Positions 34,755 to 42,736 of a DNA stretch of 64,000 bases are shown here, piece after piece. Where the stretch lies: assembly GCF_009761675.1 (NCBI RefSeq), contig NZ_QUZH01000003.1:62001-126000 (forward strand). Reading direction: 5' to 3'. Each line of letters begins with the position of its first letter. Positions within the stretch are counted from its first letter, which is position 1. The notes under the pieces were generated by a model, which had not been told where the DNA came from, ran no database searches, and saw nothing but the letters and a program-made list of their open reading frames with translations. Origin of the DNA: Bhargavaea sp. CC-171006. Its GTDB lineage: Bacteria > Bacillota > Bacilli > Bacillales_A > Planococcaceae. A program made the translations under genes and the position numbers.

Positions 34755-36119
34755 TCATCTTAATTCCAAGTTGCAAACTGCTTCAACATGACTAGACTGC
34801 GGAAACATATCCACCGGCTGGACTTCCTTCGTTTTGTAACCGCCGTCTTCCAGGATGCGGAGGTCGCGGGCGAGTGTGGCTGGGTTGCAGCTGACGTAGA
34901 CTAGGCGCTTCGGTCGGTACTCGAGGATGGTCCGGAGCAAGTGCTCGTCGCAGCCTTTTCTTGGCGGGTCGACGACAAGAACGTCAAATCGTTTGCCTTC
35001 TTTGTACCAGCGCGGGATGACGTCTTCAGCCGCTCCGGCTTCGAAATGTGTGTTCGTGAAGCCGTTGACTTCTGCGTTGCGCTTGGCATCTTCAATTGCT
35101 TGAGGGACGATTTCGACGCCGTACACTTCCTTCGCCTGCTTGGCGAGGAAGAGCGAGATGGTGCCGATGCCGCAGTAGGCGTCGATGACGGTTTCGTTCC
35201 CGCTGAGGTTGGCGTAGTCGAGCGCCTGCGAGTACAGGACTTCGGTCTGGTCGGGGTTGATCTGGTAGAACGAGCGGGCGGAGATTTCGAATGTGACGCC
35301 GCCGATTTTGTCGGTAATGACGGGCGGTCCGTAGAGCGAAATGGTCTCATCGCCCATGATGACGTTTGTCTTCCGGTCGTTGACGTTCTGGACAATCGAT
35401 GTCACATCCGGCACGACACTGCGGATGAGTTCGACGACTTCGTCCTTCTTCTTGAATTTGCGGTTCCGGGTGACGAGGACGACCATCGTTTCACCGGTCG
35501 CCTTCCCTTTCCGGATGACAACATGGCGCAGGAAGCCCTTGTCCTTTTGTTCGTCATACGCCTTGATGCCAAGCTCGTGCAGGCTGTGCTTGATCGTGCG
35601 CATGACGACATCGGCTTCGGTCGACTGGATCAGGCACGTCTCGGTGTCCATGATCGTGTGGGTGCCTCGGCGGAAAAAACCTGCGACAACTTTTCCGTCC
35701 CGCTCGGCAAACGGGATTTGTGATTTATTCCGGTAGCGCCATGGATGCTCCATGCCTTTAACTGGATGGACCGGGACATCAGGAAGCTTCGCGATCCGGT
35801 CCATGACGTCTCGGACCATTTTGCGCTTGCGCTCCAGCTGACCCTCGTATGAAAGGTGCTGGATCTGGCAGCCCCCGCACTCCGGGAATACCGGGCACGG
35901 CGGCTCGACACGGTTTTCGGACGGTTCGACGATGTTGAGGAGCTTTGCGAATCCATATTTCTTGAGGGTTTTGGTGACCTTGAATTCGACGGTTTCGCCG
36001 GGAAGCGCGCCGGGGATGAAGAGCGGATAGCCGTCGATTTTTGCCACGCCTGAACCGTCATGGGTCAGGTCGGTGATTTCGCCGATCAGCCGGTCGTTTT
36101 GTTGGACTGCGTAAGCCAT
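34755..36119 (-). CDS. rlmCD: 23S rRNA (uracil-5-)-methyltransferase, RlmCD/RumA type
   Basis: This 454-residue SAM enzyme has a TRAM domain (about 5-65), a cysteine cluster CPVFPECGGCQIQH for a 4Fe-4S centre, and the methyltransferase core. The core has DAYCGIGTISLF, DPPRKGCDEHLL and the nucleophile-bearing YVSCNPATLARDL. In B. subtilis the orthologue YefA methylates U747 and U1939. GGAGG lies 9 bases before the chosen ATG; the open frame extends 18 codons upstream. It is downstream of dagK in the usual order, though the cyd operon and other genes intervene. Its 3' end abuts the AT-rich island and no terminator is seen. Confidence 0.93.
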   Translation of the reverse strand: MAYAVQQNDRLIGEITDLTHDGSGVAKIDGYPLFIPGALPGETVEFKVTKTLKKYGFAKLLNIVEPSENRVEPPCPVFPECGGCQIQHLSYEGQLERKRKMVRDVMDRIAKLPDVPVHPVKGMEHPWRYRNKSQIPFAERDGKVVAGFFRRGTHTIMDTETCLIQSTEADVVMRTIKHSLHELGIKAYDEQKDKGFLRHVVIRKGKATGETMVVLVTRNRKFKKKDEVVELIRSVVPDVTSIVQNVNDRKTNVIMGDETISLYGPPVITDKIGGVTFEISARSFYQINPDQTEVLYSQALDYANLSGNETVIDAYCGIGTISLFLAKQAKEVYGVEIVPQAIEDAKRNAEVNGFTNTHFEAGAAEDVIPRWYKEGKRFDVLVVDPPRKGCDEHLLRTILEYRPKRLVYVSCNPATLARDLRILEDGGYKTKEVQPVDMFPQSSHVEAVCNLELR

Positions 36120-36245
36120 ATATAATTTCCTCCGATTCAGTGCAGTTGGGTTTATTTTATCAGAATGTGGCATTTTTTATTAGAGAAAGTCAGTCTGTCC
36201 GTCGGATAGAAAGAAAAATCGTCCCTTCCCCTTCTCTCCACAACG

Positions 36246-36276
36246 AAAGCCGCCCCGCTTGCAGGGACGGCTTTTT
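36246..36276 (-). terminator. Terminator of the cyd operon
   Basis: AAAGCCGtCCCTGC / GCGGGGCGGCTTT stem close to the stop of the small cydS-like gene. The T run on the + side reads cttttttctc, so it may act mainly as a bidirectional hairpin. Confidence 0.6.
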
Positions 36277-36278
36277 TC

Positions 36279-36401
36279 TCACTTCTTCTTTTCCTTCGGT
36301 GGCCTTGTCGCCGCTCCGTCCATCGGGGCGACGATGAAGGCGAGGAAGATCGCGCCGATCAGCACGATGAATGGTGCGTAGAACATGAGGAATTCATCCA
36401 T
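36279..36401 (-). CDS. cydS: CydS-like small subunit of cytochrome bd oxidase
   Basis: This 40-residue protein begins MDEFLMFYAPFIVLIGAIF, has one transmembrane helix and ends in a basic tail (KEKKK). The MxxFLxxYAPxxV start matches CydS of Geobacillus cytochrome bd, which packs against CydA. GGAGG lies 8 bases before the ATG, 22 bases after the cydB stop. Position as the third cyd gene on the same strand supports the call. Confidence 0.85.
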   Translation of the reverse strand: MDEFLMFYAPFIVLIGAIFLAFIVAPMDGAATRPPKEKKK

Positions 36402-36422
36402 TGGGTTTGCCTCCTTCGCCCT

Positions 36423-37451
36423 TTAGGCGTGTTCGTCTTTTTTGCGCCCTTTCACGTAGTCCTTGTTGAATAGGAACAGGCGCAGGAGCAGGTACAGCGA
36501 CGGGATGAGCAGTCCGAGCCCGAGGATGAAGGCGATGATGAGTGCGGTCGCCATCGCCGTGTTCGTGAAGCTGTCGTGAATCGTCAGGTGCGGATACAGC
36601 AGGTACGGGTAGTGCGCTATGCCGTATCCGTAGAAGGCGAGCGCGAACTGGCCGATCAGGAGCCAGACCGCGAGGCCGTAGTTGTGCCGTTTCCAGAGCA
36701 GGTAGACCGTTCCGATAAAGAGTGCGCCGGACAGCGCGAACATCCACCATAGGCCAAGCAGTTGATTGTAGTGTTCCGCGTTGTGGCTGCGAAGCTCCCA
36801 GACGATGCCGCCTGCGGTGATGATCGTCGGCAACGACCAGATGAGCGCGTACTTCCTGAGCAGTTCCGTCGCGTCACGGTCCCCCGCCTTGTCGGCATAC
36901 CAGGTGAGGAACACCGCCGAGATGTAGAGGGTCGCTGCAATCGACAGGAAGACGATCGACCAGGTGAGCGGACTTGTGAACAGTGCCCCGTAATCCAGCA
37001 CCGGCTGGCCGTCGACCATATCGATAAAGCCGCCCTCAGAGATCGTGAGCACGATCGAGAGTGACGCCGGGAGCAGCAAGCCGGCGAGCCCGTACATGAA
37101 CGAGTAACCCTTATGGCCGCTTGCGCCGTACGTTTCAAATGCGTAATACGATCCGCGTATTGCCAGCAGGATCAGCGCGATACTAAGCGGTACAAGCATC
37201 GTCGTGCCGTAGTAAAATGCCGTCGACGGGAAGAATCCGACCATCCCGACAAAGAAGAACACGAGGAAGACGTTCGTCACTTCCCACACCGGTGACAGGT
37301 AGCGCTGGATGACGTTCGTCAGGATGTGCTCCTTCCCCGTCAGCAGGCTGTAGGCGTTGAAGAATCCCGCGCCGAAGTCTATGGCGCCGACGATGATGTA
37401 ACCGAACAGGAACGTCATGAGGACCGTGATGCCAAGCACTTCAAGGCTCAT
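36423..37451 (-). CDS. cydB: Cytochrome bd ubiquinol/menaquinol oxidase subunit II
   Basis: This 342-residue membrane protein has nine or so hydrophobic segments. The N-terminal FGYIIVGAIDFGAGFFNAY and VWEVTNVFLVFFFVGMVGFFP are conserved CydB blocks. It forms the quinol:oxygen oxidoreductase with CydA, coupling oxygen reduction to proton motive force without pumping. Its start overlaps the cydA stop by four bases (ATGA), so the two are translationally coupled. Confidence 0.94.
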   Translation of the reverse strand: MSLEVLGITVLMTFLFGYIIVGAIDFGAGFFNAYSLLTGKEHILTNVIQRYLSPVWEVTNVFLVFFFVGMVGFFPSTAFYYGTTMLVPLSIALILLAIRGSYYAFETYGASGHKGYSFMYGLAGLLLPASLSIVLTISEGGFIDMVDGQPVLDYGALFTSPLTWSIVFLSIAATLYISAVFLTWYADKAGDRDATELLRKYALIWSLPTIITAGGIVWELRSHNAEHYNQLLGLWWMFALSGALFIGTVYLLWKRHNYGLAVWLLIGQFALAFYGYGIAHYPYLLYPHLTIHDSFTNTAMATALIIAFILGLGLLIPSLYLLLRLFLFNKDYVKGRKKDEHA

Positions 37452-38812
37452 CGGTGATCACCGCCTTTCCGGGTACCTTCACGGACTTCCGCTTCGCGGT
37501 CGGCAATCTCGCGTTCGACCGGGTTTTTGCGGAACATCCGCCTCAGCACGACGACGCTGCCGACACCGAGGATCAGGTAGAGCGTCGCGAACAGGTAAAG
37601 CATCGTATCGACATGGCCGCTCGTCGTGGCGGCCTCCGGCACTTTCATGATGTCTCGCAGGATCCAAGGCTGGCGCCCGACTTCCGCGTACCACCAGCCG
37701 GCTTCGATCGCAATGACTGTTAGCGGGCCGCCTGCGACGATGAGCCAGCGGTACCAGCGTGAGTGGATAAACCGCCACCTCATGTGTTTGCCGAGCCAGT
37801 ACAGGCCGGAAACCATGATCATGAGCATCCCGATCGTCACCATCGTGTCGAACAGATAGTGGATATAGAGCGGCGGGATCTCGTCTTCCGGGAATTCGTT
37901 CAGCCCGATCACTTCCGCCGTCGGGTCAGAGTGCGCGAGGATGCTGAGTGCGTACGGAATCGTGATGGCATACTTTACTTCCTGGCCGTCGAGCACGCCA
38001 TACAGCATGAGCGGCGCCTCGCCTTCCGTCTCAAAGTGCCATTCCGCGGCAGCCAGTTTTTCCGGCTGGTACTCGGCGAGGTATTTCCCCGAGAAGTCCC
38101 CGATAATCGCGGCGCCAATCGAGAAGATCAGTCCGAGTTTCATCGTGAGGAACAGCGCCTTTTTGTGGTACACGTGATCCGAGCCCTTGAGCAGCCGGAA
38201 GGCGGCGATGGCGGCAAGGATGAATGCGGATGTCATATAGGCGGTGATGACCACGTGCGCCACCTTCGTCGGCATCGCCGGGTTGAACATCGCGACAAGC
38301 GGCTGGATGTTGACGAGCTCGCCGTCCACTAGATCGAAGCCCTGCGGCGCGTTCATGAATGCGTTCACGATGGTGATAAATACAGCCGAGAATGATGCCC
38401 CGAGAGCAACCGGGACGAGCAGCAACAAGTGCTTTTTCTGATTGTCGAACCGGTCCCATGTATAGAGATAGATCCCGAGGAAAATCGCTTCAAAGAAGAA
38501 AGCGAACGTCTCCATGAACAGTGGAAGCGCGATGACCTGCCCCGCCAGCTCCATGAAGTTCGGCCAGAGCAGCGACAACTGCATGCCGATGGCTGTCCCG
38601 GTCACGACCCCGACCGCGACTGTAATGACAAATCCCCGCGCCCAGCGGCGTGCGAGGAGAATATAATGTTCGTCGTTTTTCTTGATGCCCACCCACTGCG
38701 CGATCATGATCATGAGCGGTACACCGACGCCGATCGTGGCGTAGATGATATGGAAGCTCAGGGTCAGCTCTGTAAGGACCCTCGAGAAGAATACCGATTC
38801 TTCATTTCCCAT
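37448..38812 (-). CDS. cydA: Cytochrome bd ubiquinol/menaquinol oxidase subunit I
   Basis: This 454-residue membrane protein carries the haems. SFHIIYATIGVGVPLMI near the N-terminus contains the haem-ligand region, GKYLAEYQPEKLAAAEWHFET is the start of the quinol-binding Q loop, and TMVTIGMLMIM holds the second conserved membrane part. The Q loop is short, as in Firmicutes. No cydCD assembly genes follow. A candidate microprotein gene lies 51 bases upstream on the same strand. Confidence 0.94.
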   Translation of the reverse strand: MGNEESVFFSRVLTELTLSFHIIYATIGVGVPLMIMIAQWVGIKKNDEHYILLARRWARGFVITVAVGVVTGTAIGMQLSLLWPNFMELAGQVIALPLFMETFAFFFEAIFLGIYLYTWDRFDNQKKHLLLLVPVALGASFSAVFITIVNAFMNAPQGFDLVDGELVNIQPLVAMFNPAMPTKVAHVVITAYMTSAFILAAIAAFRLLKGSDHVYHKKALFLTMKLGLIFSIGAAIIGDFSGKYLAEYQPEKLAAAEWHFETEGEAPLMLYGVLDGQEVKYAITIPYALSILAHSDPTAEVIGLNEFPEDEIPPLYIHYLFDTMVTIGMLMIMVSGLYWLGKHMRWRFIHSRWYRWLIVAGGPLTVIAIEAGWWYAEVGRQPWILRDIMKVPEAATTSGHVDTMLYLFATLYLILGVGSVVVLRRMFRKNPVEREIADREAEVREGTRKGGDHR

Positions 38813-38863
38813 TCCGTCTTCCCCCTCGTTTAATGTGCATGATTATAGGGTATGTACACTTAG

Positions 38864-38959
38864 TCATCCCCCGAAGATCCTGCCGGCAATCGACAGCAGC
38901 ATGATGGCTGCCACGGCGAATGCGAGCCACATGAGCCAGCGTTCCTGTTTCTTGTACAC
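38864..38959 (-). CDS. Candidate 31-residue single-helix membrane protein before cydA
   Basis: A GTG start at 38959 has GAGGG seven bases upstream, giving MYKKQERWLMWLAFAVAAIM followed by LLSIAGRIFGG and a TGA. It has a basic head, one hydrophobic helix and a short tail, like known small respiratory subunits. It is the first open frame after the region with TATACT (about 38984-38989) and lies 51 bases before cydA on the same strand. Function is inferred from position only; I know no named family. Confidence 0.6.
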   Translation of the reverse strand: MYKKQERWLMWLAFAVAAIMLLSIAGRIFGG

Positions 38960-39090
38960 GGGGCATCCCTCTCTTTCTTAAACCAGTATACCCTTGGTTT
39001 ATGGGGGAATAACGCAGGAAATAAGGCAGATTTCCGAGCTTGCTATGACAATTTGGTTGAGGTCAAGTGACAGATTCTTGACACTTAGTG

Positions 39091-39119
39091 TTGCGAAATT
39101 TCTAAGAATTAGGTATAAT
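39091..39119 (+). promoter_or_regulatory. SigA-type promoter of the Nudix gene
   Basis: TTGCGA (39091-39096), 17 bp and a perfect TATAAT (39114-39119), 33 bases before the ATG. A perfect TTGACA at 39078 is too distant (30 bp) to pair with it. Confidence 0.65.
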
Positions 39120-39151
39120 GTATGAATCACACAAAGGAGGTGCCGGCCGTT

Positions 39152-39586
39152 ATGATGGTTGAACTCAGGAAGAAAGTATTGGCTTATATTACTCGCGGAG
39201 ACGGGCCGGGCCAGCAGTTGCTCGTTTACACGATGAAGGATCATCCCGAATCGGGTGTGCAAGTGCCGGGCGGAACGATCGACCGCGGCGAACTTCTGAT
39301 GGATGCGCTTTATCGCGAAATCGAAGAAGAGACAGGGATCCTGAAGGATGACCTGGTCCTTATCGGCAAGCTAGCGAAAAACACGTACTTCCCCCGTCAC
39401 CGTGACCGGAAATACGAGCGCACCATTTTCCAGCTTGAGTATAAGGGGAACGGTCCCGATGAATGGGAGCACACCGTTACGGGAGAAGGCAAGGACCAGG
39501 GACTCGAGCTCCAAATCCGCTGGATGCCCCTCAGTGACATCCCCGACCTTGCAGAAAAACAGGATATGGCGATTGACGCCTTATAA
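39152..39586 (+). CDS. Nudix hydrolase
   Basis: This 144-residue protein has the Nudix box GGTIDRGELLMDALYREIEEETGI (about residues 41-64), which fits GX5EX7REUXEEXGU. KVLAYITRG at the start and LQIRWMPLSDIPDL at the end complete the fold. Substrate unknown. AAAGGAGGTG lies 10 bases before the ATG at 39152; an in-frame ATG at 39122 has no ribosome site and overlaps the promoter region. Confidence 0.88.
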   Translation: MMVELRKKVLAYITRGDGPGQQLLVYTMKDHPESGVQVPGGTIDRGELLMDALYREIEEETGILKDDLVLIGKLAKNTYFPRHRDRKYERTIFQLEYKGNGPDEWEHTVTGEGKDQGLELQIRWMPLSDIPDLAEKQDMAIDAL

Positions 39587-39595
39587 TGAAAGACG

Positions 39596-39626
39596 AAAAG
39601 ATCCGGCCGCGAGCCGGATCTTTTTT
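39596..39626 (+). terminator. Terminator of the Nudix gene
   Basis: GATCCGGC / GCCGGATC stem flanked by AAAA and TTTTTT, 14 bases past the stop. Confidence 0.85.
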
Positions 39627-39652
39627 GCTGTTTGTGGGGCGGGGACGTTGCG

Positions 39653-39757
39653 TCACTTTCGGGGAGTGTTTCGTCACTTTCAGGGGGCGTTGCGTCACTT
39701 TCGCGCCCTCTTTCATCACTTTCGGAACGCGATTCATCACTTTCACTTTGGCAACCG
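39653..39757. repeat. Intergenic phased repeat array B1, 21-bp period, core TCACTTTC
   Basis: Five units begin at exactly 39653, 39674, 39695, 39716 and 39737. The extended core is TTNRTCACTTTC; the remaining nine or so bases vary. The array lies between the convergent Nudix and NERD genes. The TGA stop of the NERD gene (minus strand) falls inside the last core, and TGATG there overlaps an ATG of an open heptad-repeat frame. Array B2 with the same core lies on the other side of the NERD gene. Confidence 0.92.
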
Positions 39758-40705
39758 TCTCAGCCGCCCCTTATACCTCCATATATAGGTCGTCGTCTTG
39801 CTCTGGCCGACCTTCTTTAGCGGATATTTTCTGAGCAGATTAGCCGCAGCTGTCTGCGACATGCCAAACAGATGTTGGACTTGCTCGTTCGTAATCGAAG
39901 AGCTCCGCAGCAGGAACCACCTCTCCAAAGTATGTGTGTAGGGATCCGTCGTCTCCCATCCACACCGGCATACCCATCGCCGCTTTGTGACTCTCTCCAA
40001 CTTTCTCCAACACTTCGGGCAGACGGGCTTCCAAAAAAGTTCAGTGGCGGCTAAATCGACTTTTTCGATCAAGGGAAATGGCATATAAGGTTCATTCCGA
40101 TTGCGAATATACTCCGCCAGCTCCCTGATCTCGTTTTGAGTCCGTCCCCCGCCGGCGTGATAATCACCTAAAATATGATTCCTTATTTGCCGGATTCTAA
40201 ATATCTTGCCGCCACGGGGAGGCTTTTCAATCATCGCGCTTCCGGTCATCACCACTGCCCCGTCAACGGCGCATGCGATATCGTGATCATAAAACCATTG
40301 TCGCAGGTTGGCCATCTCTTCCTGCAGCTGGAGCATGGGGCATTCATAGCTTGCGACAAGCCTCCCCTCGGCATCCAACTTATCCAAGCGGGATGGATCG
40401 GATTCGAATCTGAGCCGATCCGCCATGTTCTTTGCTTCATAAATCATCGCGTGAAAAGGTGTCAGCACAAGTACATCAATCTGTGCGTAATGCCTTGGTG
40501 CCAGCCTTAGATTGACGTCCCATAAAACCTCGACCGGCAGGTTCAAGTTGAACAGATATTGAAGCACCTTCCGCTCCCCCGCCATACCTGCCCTCAGCGA
40601 ATACAGTCTCTTCTCAATAACACTTCTTGACCGTTGTTCCAGTCCCGGCATATTGAGCAGCATATCCAACGCGGCCTCATGCAGTAATTGAACCGATTCC
40701 CCCAA
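39743..40705 (-). CDS. NERD-domain protein (nuclease-related) with C-terminal zinc-ribbon-like and winged-helix-like parts
   Basis: This 320-residue protein has a NERD domain (about 45-150): AGMAGERKVLQYL, then QIDVLVLTPFHAMIYEAKN with the D...ExK nuclease motif. A cysteine pair cluster (CPKCW...WVCRCGW, about 230-255) suggests a zinc ribbon. NEQVQHLFGMSQTAAANLLRKYPL near the end looks like a DNA-binding helix-turn-helix. I place the start at TTG 40705 because GGAGG lies 7 bases upstream; the open frame reaches 40744. Repeat arrays with the same core lie just before and just after the gene. Confidence 0.82.
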   Translation of the reverse strand: MGESVQLLHEAALDMLLNMPGLEQRSRSVIEKRLYSLRAGMAGERKVLQYLFNLNLPVEVLWDVNLRLAPRHYAQIDVLVLTPFHAMIYEAKNMADRLRFESDPSRLDKLDAEGRLVASYECPMLQLQEEMANLRQWFYDHDIACAVDGAVVMTGSAMIEKPPRGGKIFRIRQIRNHILGDYHAGGGRTQNEIRELAEYIRNRNEPYMPFPLIEKVDLAATELFWKPVCPKCWRKLERVTKRRWVCRCGWETTDPYTHTLERWFLLRSSSITNEQVQHLFGMSQTAAANLLRKYPLKKVGQSKTTTYIWRYKGRLRRLPK

Positions 40706-40893
40706 ATCCCAACCTCCGCCCCCACGTTTCCCCCACCATAGCACGCATTACGTTAATAGAGAATACCGCTGGAATGCCGGTAATCCGAGCACTTTATGAT
40801 TTTGACATCGAAAACTGTTCCATATTCGAATTATGACCCACTATATCGCCTCAAAATTGAAAGATGGCTTTTTCGAAAATAAATGGTGATTCG

Positions 40894-40998
40894 TCACTTT
40901 CAAGGGCTGATTCATCACTTTCGGAGGTCCTTTCATCACTTTCACGGTCCCTTTCATCACTTTCGCACCCTCTTTCGTCACTTTCGCATTCCCCCAAA
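40894..40998. repeat. Intergenic phased repeat array B2, 21-bp period, core TCACTTTC
   Basis: Five units begin at exactly 40894, 40915, 40936, 40957 and 40978, with the same extended core TTYRTCACTTTC and orientation as B1 but different filler. It lies 3' of dagK and its terminator and upstream of the NERD gene. Read on the minus strand it is open and would encode basic heptads (AKVTKEG, AKVMKGT, VKVMKGP), which I regard as a by-product of the 21-bp period. Confidence 0.92.
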
Positions 40999-41000
40999 CA

Positions 41001-41025
41001 AAAAACCCCCGCCGAAGCGGGGGTT
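41001..41025 (-). terminator. Terminator of dagK
   Basis: AACCCCCGC / GCGGGGGTT stem 8 bases past the dagK stop, with TTTTTTTG on the minus strand. Confidence 0.85.
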
Positions 41026-41032
41026 CACGCAA

Positions 41033-41947
41033 TCACACTCTGTCCTGTTCCTTGATCTGATCGATCGGGACGAACATTTCAATGTGGCGGTGGAGGTTCT
41101 CGAAGCGTGCCGGCAAGAGACCGCCGAATTCGCCGTCGAGGTTCAGCTGCACTTTCTCATCGGAAGTGACTTCAATCTTTGACGGTTTGGCATGGATGAC
41201 GAGCGGGTCGTTCAGATGCTCGCCGCGGAGCGCCAGACTGACGACACGGATGAATTCATAGAGATTGCATTTTTTCAGGATGAACATGCTGAACCGGCCG
41301 TCGTTGATGCTGGCGTTCGGTGCCAGTTTTTCAAAGCCGCCGACCGAGTTGGTGAGTCCGACAAGGAACAGCATTGCTTCGTCATCAAACACTTCACCGT
41401 CGTATTCGATCCGGACGCGTGATGCTTTGATGGAAGGGAGCATCTCGATGCCCTTCAGGTAGTAGGCAAGCTGCCCAAGAACGGTCTTGAGTTTGCTCGG
41501 CACCTCATAGGTGAGCTCGGTGATCTTGCCGCCGCCTGCGATGTTGATGAAGTGACGGTCGTTGACGATGCCGACGTCGACCGGGATCGTTTCACCGGCG
41601 ATGATGATATCGAGCGCATCGTCGATGTCCCGCGGGATATGGACGGCACGGGCAAAGTCATTGGTCGTCCCCATCGGGATCAATCCGAGCTTCGGCCGTT
41701 TTTCGTAGCCGCTGACACCCGCGACGACTTCGTTCAGCGTGCCGTCTCCGCCTACTGCAATGATGATGTCAAAGCCTCGCTCGACAGCGGCCTTGGCAGC
41801 TTCTGTCGCGTCACCTTCGCAGGTCGTGGCGTGGCAGGAGGTTTCATAGCCGGCCTCCTCCAGACGGACAAGCACTTCCGGAAGGTGCTTTCGGAAAATT
41901 TCGCGGCCTGACGTCGGGTTATAGATGATGCGTGCACGTTTGGTCAT
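41033..41947 (-). CDS. dagK: Diacylglycerol kinase (DgkB type)
   Basis: This 304-residue soluble lipid kinase has the N-terminal RIIYNPTSGREIFRKHL, the nucleotide-binding VGGDGTLNEVVAG and MGTTNDFARA. It recycles diacylglycerol from lipoteichoic acid synthesis to phosphatidic acid and is essential in B. subtilis. GAGAGG lies 6 bases before the ATG. It keeps its usual place between gatB and rlmCD, though extra genes lie on both sides. Confidence 0.93.
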   Translation of the reverse strand: MTKRARIIYNPTSGREIFRKHLPEVLVRLEEAGYETSCHATTCEGDATEAAKAAVERGFDIIIAVGGDGTLNEVVAGVSGYEKRPKLGLIPMGTTNDFARAVHIPRDIDDALDIIIAGETIPVDVGIVNDRHFINIAGGGKITELTYEVPSKLKTVLGQLAYYLKGIEMLPSIKASRVRIEYDGEVFDDEAMLFLVGLTNSVGGFEKLAPNASINDGRFSMFILKKCNLYEFIRVVSLALRGEHLNDPLVIHAKPSKIEVTSDEKVQLNLDGEFGGLLPARFENLHRHIEMFVPIDQIKEQDRV

Positions 41948-42027
41948 GGTTGTCCTCTCGCTTCTTGAGTACTTATATAGGATATGACGGCGGGTCCCGT
42001 CAAATGTTGCGGTGTCCACCAAAAAGA

Positions 42028-42045
42028 AGCCGGCGGTCGCCGACT
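42028..42045 (-). terminator. Possible terminator of the thioredoxin-like gene
   Basis: AGtCGGCG / CGCCGgCT stem with TTCTTTTT on the minus strand, about 50 bases past the stop. Confidence 0.5.
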
Positions 42046-42095
42046 CCCCTTTCCTTCATCATATGCCTGTCCGGCTGAACGCGCAAGCCGTAAGT

Positions 42096-42665
42096 TCAGT
42101 CCTGTTTCTGAAGCGCCGTCATGAATGTGCGGCGGATATCTTCGTAAACCCACAGCCAATAGTCCGCATTGGTTGTGTACTCGACGTAGAGATTCTTGAA
42201 CAGTTTCTTCTGCTTTTCCTCGAAGTCCGGAGCGTCCTTCGGAGGTAGTGTTTCGCGCTGCTCCATCACGTATTCCTGTACCTGTGGCGCACGCGGGCCC
42301 CACTTAGCCAGCACGTCCCCGTCCTTGTCCAAAAGGAGATAGACTGGGATCGATCGGCCGCCGTTCGTGAGCCAGCGGTCGATCAGTTCAGTGTCCGCGT
42401 CGCGGTAGGCGATGCGCGCCTCGATGCCGGCCGCTTCGACGATGTGCCGGAGAATCGGGTTGTTCATCATCGCATCCCCGCACCAGTCTTCAGTGATGAC
42501 CAGAATATGCGGCTGCTTTTCCTTCAGGAGCCCGATGAGCTCATCGCCCTGCGGCAATTTAAAGCTTTCATATACTTTCTGGCTGTTTTCCTTATGGGTC
42601 GTCATGCCCTCCATATAATCGGCGAGCGTTTTTCCTTCTTCATAGTATTGCTGTTCCGTTTTCAT
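42096..42665 (-). CDS. Thioredoxin-fold protein with a single-cysteine active site
   Basis: This 189-residue protein has a thioredoxin fold centred on LVITEDWCGDAMMNNP (about residues 55-70) and the cis-proline in GRSIPVYLLLDKDG. The usual CxxC is CGDA, so only one cysteine remains and classical disulfide exchange is not possible with this motif alone. Similar single-Cys thioredoxin-like proteins are common in Bacillales and of unknown role. GGAGGGG lies before the ATG. Confidence 0.85.
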   Translation of the reverse strand: MKTEQQYYEEGKTLADYMEGMTTHKENSQKVYESFKLPQGDELIGLLKEKQPHILVITEDWCGDAMMNNPILRHIVEAAGIEARIAYRDADTELIDRWLTNGGRSIPVYLLLDKDGDVLAKWGPRAPQVQEYVMEQRETLPPKDAPDFEEKQKKLFKNLYVEYTTNADYWLWVYEDIRRTFMTALQKQD

Positions 42666-42736
42666 CTGACATCCCCTCCTGAATCCAGTTTACTGAATTT
42701 CAGTCAAAGGGACCATCATTCAGTTTCAATATTGAA

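Noticed and set aside
39078-39119. Consensus promoter using TTGACA at 39078 with TATAAT at 39114
   Set aside because: The spacer would be 30 bp; TTGCGA at 39091 with a 17-bp spacer is the more likely -35.
40841-41032. Heptad-repeat peptide encoded by array B2
   Set aside because: The frame stays open only because the period is 21 bp; it lacks a ribosome site and runs through the dagK terminator.
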